Shown piece by piece: positions 24,650 to 32,021 of a stretch of DNA of 64,000 nt (position 1 is the first letter of the stretch; every line of letters starts with the position of its first letter). Below the pieces are notes generated by a model. It searched no databases, was not told where the DNA came from, and saw nothing but the letters and a program-made list of their open reading frames with translations. Origin of the DNA: CAMTWB01 sp037441775. Its GTDB lineage: Bacteria; Desulfobacterota; Syntrophia; Syntrophales; CAMTWB01. The position numbers and the translations under genes were made by a program. The DNA lies in NCBI GenBank assembly GCA_037441775.1, contig JBBIRO010000009.1, positions 1-64,000 on the forward strand, in the 5' to 3' direction.

Positions 24650-26918
24650 CCAGGGATACCGGTTCGACCGGTTCCGCCCTCTCTTTGGGAGGGGCTTTTC
24701 TATCCTTGAGTTTGATTACCCCCTCCTCGATCACTTTTTCAACTTGTTTCTGCTTCTGCTTCATCAGATCCGCTGCATCGGCCTGGGTCCTGACAATATA
24801 GGGGGTCAAAAACACGTAAAGGTTACTCTTTTCCCCGCCGCGGGATTTCGATTTAAAGAGCCACCCCAGCAGAGGAATGTCGCCGAACCAGGGGACTTTA
24901 TAGTTGCCCATCTCCGTGCTGTCGCCCACGAGACCGCCGATGACGATGGTCTCCTTGTCCTTGATCACGACGGTGGTTTTGGCCTCCCGCTTCAGGGTGG
25001 TGGGAAGGCCCAGGGCGGATTCTTCTTTCACTACCTTGGTCACCTTTTTGCTGAGTTTCAGGCGGACAAAGCCGTCTTCGTTGATGTGGGGAACGATGTT
25101 CAGGGTCACGCCGACGTCCTTGTATTCATAGTTGCTGTAATCAACGCCGGTGGTGCCGCTTTTGTCCTGTCTGGTGATATAGGGCACATTCTTGCCCACG
25201 GTTATTTCCGCCTCTTCGTTATCAATGGTCATTATCTGTGGCGTTGCCAGAATGGAAACATCGGAATCCCGCTGATAGGCCTGTACGATGGCGCCGATGT
25301 TGGGAAAAAGGACCCCGCCGATGGAGATGCCCGCCCCTAAAACTCCCAGGGAAAAGCCGCCGGGAAAGGGCAGGGCTTCGCCTAGCTTGGGGACGCCGGG
25401 GATGATGTTGTAGGCGCCCGACTGGCCCAGTCCCCCGGAACCGGCAATCACCGCCGACCGGCCGGTATCGAAACCGGAAACTTGGCCCAGATCATGCGCC
25501 GCGCGCCACTCGACGCCCAGCTTGAAATCCTTATTGACGCCGACCTCCATGATCAGGGCCTCGATATAGACCATTGGCCGCGGCTGATCGAGTTTGCGGA
25601 TGACATCCTCGAGAACTCGATAATCATCACGGCTGGCGGTAACTATCAGATTATTGGTGGCCTTGTCGGAGGAAACGTGGATTTCCCGGGATAAAACGGT
25701 CGGCCGACCCTTTTGCGCCGGGTCTTTGCTGTCCTTGGGGATATTCATCAGAACCTTGACCAGATCCTCGGCGAGCGCGTTTTGCAGCCGGTAAACGCGC
25801 AGCGTCACTTCCGCCCGCGGCACGTCCCGATCCATGAAGCTGATCAGCTTTTTCACCCGTTCCGCATCGGATTCACTGGCCATGACAATTATCGCGTTGG
25901 TCCTCTCGTCGGCAATGACCCTGACGGCAACCGGCCCCCCTCGCAACGGCTGAAAAACAGCCGTCAATGCCTTGACGATTTCCGTAGCTTGGGCGAACTT
26001 CAGGGGCAGGTAGGTGATCTGGGCCGCCACCCCCTCAACATCCAGCGCGGCGATAATTTCCCTAAGCTTGCTGATATTGGAAAGAAAGTCGGTAATGATC
26101 AGCATTCCGGTGGGGGGATAGGAAATGATGACGCTCGACTTGGAGATCAGCGGATCCAATACCTTCTTCACTTCGTCGGGACTGGCATGATCCAGCGAAA
26201 TGATATTGGTGACGATCCTGTCATCCCTGGGAATGGCCTCGTCTTCCCTGATGAGAGTGTCCATGTGCTTTTCCCGGGCCTGGAGGGAAGGAACGATCTT
26301 TATCATGTCGCCGCTGGGCAGGGCGGCAAAACCATAAACCTCAAGCACCTGCTCAAAAACCCGGTAAACATCATCGAGGGCGATTTTTTTTGGTGACACG
26401 ATAGTCACCTTGCCCCGAACCTTGTCGTCCACGATAAAGTTTTTTCCGGTGAGCTCGCTGACAAACTTGATGAAAACCCCGATGTCCACATTATCAAAAT
26501 CGATCGTTACATAGCGTGGTTCCCTGGCCGGCGCCTTGGGGGGCGAAACCTGAGTCGCGGCAGGGTTAATGACAGCGGGTGACGGAGGCAGTGCCTGCTT
26601 TACCTCCGGCACCTGAGCCGCCGCTGCTTCCTTCGGAGGCGAAACGGCGGATGGAGCTTCCGGCGTGGTGGGAATCTTCTTCTCTTCGCGCGGCCTGGTT
26701 TGCTGCGTTGGCAGTGCCTTACGCGGCGCCTGTTTTACCGCCTTTGTTTTGACGGCGGCAGCGGGCTTTTTTCCCGCTGTCGCGGCGGGCGAGACGGCCT
26801 TTCCCTCATCTCCTGCCAACTTAACTGCGGCAACCTTGGCCGGCGAGATGACCACCAGAAAAAAAATAAGTAAAACTAATATGATATATTTTTCTTGGAA
26901 TATAAAGCTATTGCTCAT
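24639..26918 (-). CDS. gspD: Type II secretion secretin GspD
   Basis: Outer-membrane secretin channel, about 759 aa. A signal sequence (about 10-30) is followed by an unusual Ala/Pro/Lys-rich stretch of about 100 residues, then N0 (YVTIDFDNVDIGVFIKFVSELTGKNFIVDD), N1-N3 repeats (LKFAQATEIVKAL; VYRLQNALAEDLVKVL) and the secretin domain (VPYITRQDKSGTTGVDYSNYEYKDVG reduced to its core motif, and GGLVGDSTE, VPWFGDIPLLGWLF). ATG 26918 overlaps the TGA of the upstream TPR gene (ATGA). An open extension to 26996 has no support. Confidence 0.93.
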   Translation of the reverse strand: MSNSFIFQEKYIILVLLIFFLVVISPAKVAAVKLAGDEGKAVSPAATAGKKPAAAVKTKAVKQAPRKALPTQQTRPREEKKIPTTPEAPSAVSPPKEAAAAQVPEVKQALPPSPAVINPAATQVSPPKAPAREPRYVTIDFDNVDIGVFIKFVSELTGKNFIVDDKVRGKVTIVSPKKIALDDVYRVFEQVLEVYGFAALPSGDMIKIVPSLQAREKHMDTLIREDEAIPRDDRIVTNIISLDHASPDEVKKVLDPLISKSSVIISYPPTGMLIITDFLSNISKLREIIAALDVEGVAAQITYLPLKFAQATEIVKALTAVFQPLRGGPVAVRVIADERTNAIIVMASESDAERVKKLISFMDRDVPRAEVTLRVYRLQNALAEDLVKVLMNIPKDSKDPAQKGRPTVLSREIHVSSDKATNNLIVTASRDDYRVLEDVIRKLDQPRPMVYIEALIMEVGVNKDFKLGVEWRAAHDLGQVSGFDTGRSAVIAGSGGLGQSGAYNIIPGVPKLGEALPFPGGFSLGVLGAGISIGGVLFPNIGAIVQAYQRDSDVSILATPQIMTIDNEEAEITVGKNVPYITRQDKSGTTGVDYSNYEYKDVGVTLNIVPHINEDGFVRLKLSKKVTKVVKEESALGLPTTLKREAKTTVVIKDKETIVIGGLVGDSTEMGNYKVPWFGDIPLLGWLFKSKSRGGEKSNLYVFLTPYIVRTQADAADLMKQKQKQVEKVIEEGVIKLKDRKAPPKERAEPVEPVSLGGG

Positions 26919-27601
26919 TTGGCCAGAGCCTCCTTCAATTTTTGAAATTCCGGAAGCAGCCTGATGCTGCGCAGATCCTCGTCCATCGTCGCCCATTCCA
27001 GAACGGCTGGAGAAAGCGCCGCCGCCCGCTGCAAATGGACCAACGCCTCCTGCGGCCTTCCCCCGCGGCCCAAAAGGCAGGCCAGATTGTAGTGGGGATC
27101 GGCCCAGGCGGCATCCGCCGCCTTGGCCTGCTCCAAAAAATGCCTGGCCTGGGCATGGTTGCCCTTATCCAGGTAGAGAATGCCCAGATTGTTCAGACTC
27201 TTTTTGTGATTGGGAAGCACGGCCAGAATCTGTCCGTATATTTTTTCCGCCTCGGCAAAACGAAGCAAGCGCTGCGCCGTAATTGCCTTTTCAAAGAGCG
27301 CCTTGACCTCCGCGGACTCTTCGGGCGAAGCCGGGGCGGATGGCGGGGGGGCAGCCACTATCGCCTCCTTTGGCGGCGCCGGCACCGACATTTTATCCCC
27401 GAAAAAAGGCGCCCATTGCCCGAGCGCTATTAATGAAACGGCAACCAGGAGCAAGGCGGCGGCGCAACCAAGCCGCCTGAAGACCTTACCGTTGACCTGC
27501 CCGCTCCGGCCAGCCCCTGTTTCGATAAACTGGCGGTAGGGAGTGTAAATGTTGCCTTTTGCTTCCTGGGCCTTGCGCAGGGCCTGGTTGATGTAACTCA
27601 T
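26915..27601 (-). CDS. GspB-like N-terminus fused to TPR domain
   Basis: First gene of the T2SS operon, 228 aa. MSYINQALRKAQEAK is the typical N-terminal signature of GspB/ExeB, the partner of GspA. A transmembrane helix follows (about 46-66). The periplasmic remainder is not the usual GspB C-terminal domain but two or three tetratricopeptide repeats (about 100-205: AEKIYGQILAVLPNHKKSLNNLG, then LYLDKGNHAQARHFLEQA and AWADPHYNLACLLGRGG, quoted in parts). It probably replaces GspB as the partner of GspA in secretin assembly, by inference from position. Confidence 0.72.
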   Translation of the reverse strand: MSYINQALRKAQEAKGNIYTPYRQFIETGAGRSGQVNGKVFRRLGCAAALLLVAVSLIALGQWAPFFGDKMSVPAPPKEAIVAAPPPSAPASPEESAEVKALFEKAITAQRLLRFAEAEKIYGQILAVLPNHKKSLNNLGILYLDKGNHAQARHFLEQAKAADAAWADPHYNLACLLGRGGRPQEALVHLQRAAALSPAVLEWATMDEDLRSIRLLPEFQKLKEALAK

Positions 27602-27638
27602 CTCATTTTCCGGCCGGTATAATAGTCTCTTTTTCTCT

Positions 27639-27667
27639 ATTATCCCCTATTAGGTTTTGTTTTACAA
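27639..27667 (-). promoter_or_regulatory. Candidate sigma-70-type promoter of T2SS operon
   Basis: On the minus strand, TTGTAA (27662-27667) and GATAAT (27639-27644) are separated by exactly 17 bases, about 38 bases before the first T2SS gene start. Matches to consensus are 4/6 and 5/6. Seen by eye only. Confidence 0.35.
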
Positions 27668-27919
27668 GTATCAATCCTTGTGATATTTTTTATGAGCTAT
27701 TAAAGTCCGGGGCGCGAGTTTGGGGTTACATCTCTTAAATCATGGCACGCTTTTCGTGCGTCCCCGGATTTTGTTTGTAGATCGTGCGACCGGTCAAACG
27801 CTCATTAGTCCCCATAAAGCCCCGCCCGTCCGCGGATCGTCTTGTTCTTCTTGTTTTTCCTGGTGTTTTCCGCGGGTGCGCCGTAATCGTTTTTTTTGAA
27901 TATGCTCGCCAATCGCCAT

Positions 27920-28120
27920 TATTGTTCAACTCGTAATAAGGCTGCAAAACGTGAGTTTTGAGACGGCTTGGCAACAACTTCTGATTCCCATCTCTTTGCG
28001 GGAGGGGAAAGGGGGGAGGTTGACCCAAATAGTTTTAATGGCGATTATTATTGACATTACCGTAAACCGTCCCCCGTCAAGAGAGAGGGGGCGTTTGACT
28101 TTTTACGAAGGCGTCAATAT
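27920..28120. repeat. MITE-like element E3
   Basis: Left end with CAACTCGTAATAAG (27927-27940), right end GACTTTTTACGAAGGCGTC (28097-28115) followed by AATAT. The complement of the right end (CGTAAAAAG) mirrors the left end (CGTAATAAG), so the ends form imperfect inverted repeats. Module order is the same as in E2. The right end lies just upstream of the pgpA ribosome site. Confidence 0.65.
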
Positions 28121-28137
28121 CGGACAGAGGGAAATTT

Positions 28138-28599
28138 GTGACCGAAAAATTCATCAAATTTTTTGCCACCGGCGGCGGCGCCGGTCTTGCCCCAAAAATG
28201 CCCGGGACGGTGGGAACCATGGTGGGCATCCCGCTATTTCTGCTATTGGCGCTAATGCCGGCTCCGATCATGTTGCTGTCTTTGCTGGCTTTAACCGCGG
28301 GGGGGTGGTATATCGCCCGGCGGGCCGAGCAGATATACCGGCAAAAGGACCCGCCGCAAATCGTCTGCGACGAAATCGTGGGCCTGCAATGGACATTGTT
28401 CTTGCTGCCGCCTTCTTGGGCGGGTATTCTTTTTGGTTTTCTTTTTTTTCGTTTTTTCGATATTGTAAAGCCGCCTCCCGCCAGGTGGCTGGAGAGGAAA
28501 TTGCACGGCGGGTCAGGCGTGATGGCTGACGATCTGGCCGCCGCCGTCTATGCCCGTATCGCCCTCGAGGGGGCCAACTATCTGTTTTGTTTAGCGTAA
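28138..28599 (+). CDS. pgpA: Phosphatidylglycerophosphatase A
   Basis: Inner-membrane phosphatase making phosphatidylglycerol from phosphatidylglycerophosphate. The 153-aa protein has the PgpA motifs GGGAGLAPKMPGTVGT, then VCDEIVGLQW and a C-terminal MADDLAAAVYA, with two or three hydrophobic segments between. GTG start with AGAGG seven bases upstream. Its stop overlaps the cinA start (TAATG). Confidence 0.9.
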   Translation: MTEKFIKFFATGGGAGLAPKMPGTVGTMVGIPLFLLLALMPAPIMLLSLLALTAGGWYIARRAEQIYRQKDPPQIVCDEIVGLQWTLFLLPPSWAGILFGFLFFRFFDIVKPPPARWLERKLHGGSGVMADDLAAAVYARIALEGANYLFCLA

Positions 28600-29858
28600 T
28601 GAAAATAGGAATTTTAACCATCGGAAATGAATTGACCAGTGGCCGGACCCAGGACACCAATTCGTCCCTGATAGCGCGGCAGATAACCGCCCAAGGCTGG
28701 CAGGTGGCCCTGATGATGTCGGTGGGCGACGAGGAAGAAGCGATAAAAGAGGCGCTCGATTTTATCCTTGGTAAATCAAACGCGGTGATTGTCACCGGCG
28801 GGCTGGGGCCCACGGCGGATGACATCACGACCGCCTGCATCGCCAAGGCTTTTGATCAGAAGCTGGTGCTAAATGAGCCCGCCCTGCGCCATATCAAGGA
28901 ACGGTTCGAGAAGTTCCGGTTGAAATGGACGGAAAACAATACCAAGCAGGCCCTGTTCCCCCAGGGCGCGACCCCGATCTACAATCCCGCCGGAACCGCC
29001 TGGGGGTTTTCCCTTCCGGCAGGAGAGAAGATGGTCATCGTCATCCCGGGCGTTCCAACGGAGGCAAGATTAATGCTTACGGAAGGGGTGATCCCGCTGT
29101 TGCGGTCATCCTTCCCAAATGATGCCAGGCACATTGAAACACATACCTTCAAACTCTTCGGCCTGCCCGAGGCCCTGGTTGATTCAACTCTGGCTGATGT
29201 GGACTTTGAGCGCCTGGGAGTTGAGCTGGGATTTTATCCCCATTTTCCTGAAAATCACCTGGTCGTCACCGCCCGGAGCGACTCCCCTGAGGAAAACAAA
29301 AAAAGGATGGCGCAGGCGAGGCGCGAAATCGAAAAACGCCTTGGCGCCAACATCTTTGCCCAGGGCGAAGAAACCATCGAAAGCCTGGCGGCAGCACTCA
29401 TGACGCAGCGCGGCCTAACCATTGCCCTGGCCGAATCCTGCACCGGCGGCCTGATCGCCAACCGGCTGACCAACATCCCCGGTAGCTCGGCTTTTCTGGA
29501 TCGGGCCCTGGTGGTTTACAGCAACAAGGCCAAGACGGAACTTTTGGGCATTCCCGATGAACTCATCACTACCCAAGGCGCCGTAAGCGCCGAGACGGCG
29601 CGCCTGATGGCCCGGGGGGCCAGGCAGGCGGCGGGAACCGATCTGGGGCTTGCTGTAACCGGCATTGCCGGACCGGACGGGGGTAGTCCGGCTAAGCCAG
29701 TCGGCACGGTCTTTATCGCCCTGGCCGATTCCACAACCACCTGCAGCCGTCACTTTGCCTTCCGCTGGGACCGCCTGCGTAATAAGACTATATCCGCCCA
29801 GGCGGCATTGATGTTACTTGTTGATTACCTCAAGGGGGGTGCCGTTCATGACGAATGA
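28599..29858 (+). CDS. cinA: CinA family protein / nicotinamide-nucleotide amidohydrolase
   Basis: Two-domain protein of 419 aa: an N-terminal molybdopterin-binding-like (COG1058) domain, IGNELTSGRTQDTN and VTGGLGPTADDIT, and a C-terminal CinA/PncC domain with TIALAESCTGGLIANRLT and VTGIAGPDGGSPAKPVGTVF. It deamidates NMN in pyridine nucleotide recycling and is often next to recA, as here. I use ATG 28599, which overlaps the pgpA stop, not the in-frame TTG 12 bases earlier. Confidence 0.92.
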   Translation: MKIGILTIGNELTSGRTQDTNSSLIARQITAQGWQVALMMSVGDEEEAIKEALDFILGKSNAVIVTGGLGPTADDITTACIAKAFDQKLVLNEPALRHIKERFEKFRLKWTENNTKQALFPQGATPIYNPAGTAWGFSLPAGEKMVIVIPGVPTEARLMLTEGVIPLLRSSFPNDARHIETHTFKLFGLPEALVDSTLADVDFERLGVELGFYPHFPENHLVVTARSDSPEENKKRMAQARREIEKRLGANIFAQGEETIESLAAALMTQRGLTIALAESCTGGLIANRLTNIPGSSAFLDRALVVYSNKAKTELLGIPDELITTQGAVSAETARLMARGARQAAGTDLGLAVTGIAGPDGGSPAKPVGTVFIALADSTTTCSRHFAFRWDRLRNKTISAQAALMLLVDYLKGGAVHDE

Positions 29859-30444
29859 GAAAACGATTCGCCTCTTTACCGCCATCGAACCGCCGCGGGA
29901 AATCCTGCGAAAAATAGAACAGATCCAGCTTGGTCTGCAGAAGTTGATCCAGGGCTCCGTCCGCTGGCTCAGACCGGAGGGAATCCATCTGACCATAAAA
30001 TTCCTGGGTGATGTGGCAATCAGCCGCCGGGCCGAAATAGAAGACCGGCTTGGTCAGCAGGCCCGCCAGGCAGCGCCGATGAATCTTCGGGCTTCCCGGC
30101 TTGGGGCCTTCCCCAATCTGGATCGTCCCCGGGTGATCTGGATCGGCATCAGCGGTGATATCAAACCACTGGAAGAGTTGACAAAAAGGCTCGACGAAGC
30201 TTTTTTGTCACTGGGTTTTTTGGCGGAGGAGCGCCCCTTTCAGCCCCACCTTACGCTAGCCCGGGTTAAAATTCCCAAGATGCTGATCGGGCTTGCGGAA
30301 GCCATGGAACAGGATGCCTTATATGATGCGGGATCGTTTACCGCCGCAAGCCTGTCCTTGATACAAAGTGAATTGACCCCGCAGCGGGCGATTTACACCC
30401 GGCTGGCCTCATTTTCGCTTGAAGGCGCCGGGGCTAATTTATAA
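29848..30444 (+). CDS. thpR: RNA 2',3'-cyclic phosphodiesterase ThpR
   Basis: Two-histidine phosphoesterase (LigT fold), 198 aa. The two catalytic motifs are HLTIKFLG and HLTLARVK, and the N-terminal RLFTAIEPP is typical. It opens 2',3'-cyclic phosphates on RNA to 2'-phosphates. ATG 29848 overlaps the cinA stop by 11 bases with AAGGGGGG upstream; the longer frame from 29818 is inside cinA. Confidence 0.9.
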   Translation: MTNEKTIRLFTAIEPPREILRKIEQIQLGLQKLIQGSVRWLRPEGIHLTIKFLGDVAISRRAEIEDRLGQQARQAAPMNLRASRLGAFPNLDRPRVIWIGISGDIKPLEELTKRLDEAFLSLGFLAEERPFQPHLTLARVKIPKMLIGLAEAMEQDALYDAGSFTAASLSLIQSELTPQRAIYTRLASFSLEGAGANL

Positions 30445-30504
30445 GCCGCCCGGTCAGACTCTCTGCAAAGTCATTAAAATTCGTTCCAAAACCGGAGGAT
30501 TATT

Positions 30505-31524
30505 ATGGGTACTGATATTGATCGAGAAAAAGCGGTGGATCTGGCCATTTCCCAAATCGAGCGCCAGTTTGGCAAGGGCGCCGTCATGCGGCTGGGTGGA
30601 CAGGAGAAAATTCCGGATATACCCGTTATATCCACAGGTTCGCTCAGTCTGGATATAGCCTTGGGAACCGGCGGTGTCCCGCGGGGCCGGATAATCGAGA
30701 TATTCGGGCCGGAATCGGGTGGCAAGACCACCCTTGCCCTGCACATAGTCGCCGAGGCGCAAAAAAGCAACGGGCTTGCGGCCTTCATCGATGCGGAACA
30801 CGCGCTCGACGTGGGCTATGCCCGGAAGATCGGCGTCAATACCGACGACCTGCTCATCGCCCAGCCGGACACGGGCGAGCAGGCCCTGGAGATTGCCGAA
30901 ACGCTGGTGCGGAGCGGGGCGCTGGATGTGCTGGTGGTGGACTCGGTTGCGGCTTTGGTGCCCAAGGCGGAAATCGAAGGCGAGATGGGAGACGCCCAGA
31001 TGGGTCTGCAGGCGCGCCTCATGTCCCAGGCCCTGCGCAAACTCACCGGCAGTATCAGCAAATCGAAAACCACGGTGATCTTCATCAATCAGCTTCGGAT
31101 GAAGATAGGGATCGTCTTCGGCAATCCCGAAACCACCACCGGCGGCAACGCGCTTAAGTTTTACGCCTCGATGCGCCTGGATATTCGCAAGACCGGCTCG
31201 ATCAAGCAGGGCCAGGACGTGATCGGCATGAGAACCAAAGTTAAGGTGGCCAAAAACAAGGTGGCTCCCCCCTTCCGGGAGGCTGAGTTTGATATCATCT
31301 TTGGCGAGGGGATATCCCGGGAGGGAGATATTCTCGACTTGGCAACCGAAAGGGGAATAATAGATAAGACCGGCGCCTGGTACTCCTACCGGGGGGACCG
31401 GCTCGGCCAAGGAAGGGATAACTCCAGGATTTTTCTTAAGGAAAACAAGGATGTGGCTGCTGCTATCGAAGACGAGGTCTTGGCAAAGATCTTGAAAAAG
31501 CCCGGCCAGCAGGCGGAGGGGTAA
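30505..31524 (+). CDS. recA: Recombinase RecA
   Basis: Central homologous-recombination ATPase, 339 aa. Walker A GPESGGKTT (68-76), MAW-like DRLGQGRDNSR and the L2-loop signature FINQLRMKIGIVFGNPETTTGG are all intact. CGGAGG lies just before the ATG. No obvious LexA operator is visible in the 60 bases between thpR and recA, but the delta-proteobacterial operator varies. recX follows two bases after the stop. Confidence 0.97.
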   Translation: MGTDIDREKAVDLAISQIERQFGKGAVMRLGGQEKIPDIPVISTGSLSLDIALGTGGVPRGRIIEIFGPESGGKTTLALHIVAEAQKSNGLAAFIDAEHALDVGYARKIGVNTDDLLIAQPDTGEQALEIAETLVRSGALDVLVVDSVAALVPKAEIEGEMGDAQMGLQARLMSQALRKLTGSISKSKTTVIFINQLRMKIGIVFGNPETTTGGNALKFYASMRLDIRKTGSIKQGQDVIGMRTKVKVAKNKVAPPFREAEFDIIFGEGISREGDILDLATERGIIDKTGAWYSYRGDRLGQGRDNSRIFLKENKDVAAAIEDEVLAKILKKPGQQAEG

Positions 31525-31526
31525 TC

Positions 31527-32021
31527 TTGTCCGATACCGACCCCCTTGCCAAAGCGCTGAAAATGGCCTACACAATACTGGCAAGGCAGGACAGAAGCGA
31601 GCGGGAACTGCGAGATAAGCTTAAGCAAAGGGGATTCCCGCCGGATATAATCACCGCGACGCTTACGAGCCTCAAGGCATCCGGTTACTTGAACGACGAG
31701 CGATACCTGCTTGCGGCCGCCCGAAGTTTGGCGGTAAACCGGCGTCAGGGAAATATTCGCATTGAAATGATCCTCCGGGGAAAGGGCTTTACGAAAGAGG
31801 ATATCCGGACGGTCCTCGCCCGTGTTCGACAGGAAACGGACGAGGGCGAGGTCTTGCTACAGCTCATCGCCCGGGAAAGAGAAAAAAATCCCCTCTGGGA
31901 CATCAAGACCAAACGGCGGCTGTTTAACCGCCTAGTCCACCGCGGTTTTGCGCCGGCGCAAATATTCAAATATCTGGGAGAATACGAAGAGGAGTTCATA
32001 GATGACCATGACGGGCAATGA
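31527..32021 (+). CDS. recX: Regulatory protein RecX
   Basis: Modulator of RecA filaments, 164 aa, three tandem RecX helical repeats (AYTILARQDRSERELRDKLKQ onward, SGYLNDERYLLAAARS and KRRLFNRLVHRGFAPAQI, quoted in parts). The TTG start follows GGAGGGG in the recA tail, so the pair is translated together; it overlaps alaS by 20 bases. Confidence 0.9.
   Translation: MSDTDPLAKALKMAYTILARQDRSERELRDKLKQRGFPPDIITATLTSLKASGYLNDERYLLAAARSLAVNRRQGNIRIEMILRGKGFTKEDIRTVLARVRQETDEGEVLLQLIAREREKNPLWDIKTKRRLFNRLVHRGFAPAQIFKYLGEYEEEFIDDHDGQ

Larger units (their letters stand above)
27602..28137. other. Intergenic region between divergent T2SS operon and pgpA
   Basis: 536 bases without a convincing gene. 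It holds a candidate T2SS promoter near 27640-27667, a short hairpin GCACG-CTTTT-CGTGC at about 27742, and repeat element E3 at 27920-28120. An open frame at 27735-28028 (minus) crosses the repeat and looks spurious. Confidence 0.6.

Noticed and set aside
27739..27760. Sigma-54-like TGGCACG at 27740
   Set aside because: The -12 part reads TCGTG in place of TTGC; it is also part of a short hairpin.
27735..28028. 97-codon open frame on the minus strand upstream of the T2SS operon
   Set aside because: It crosses repeat element E3, shares its only recognisable stretch with the E2 repeat, has no ribosome site and no family resemblance.
30445..30504. LexA operator before recA
   Set aside because: No clear palindrome of any LexA type seen in the 60 bases.
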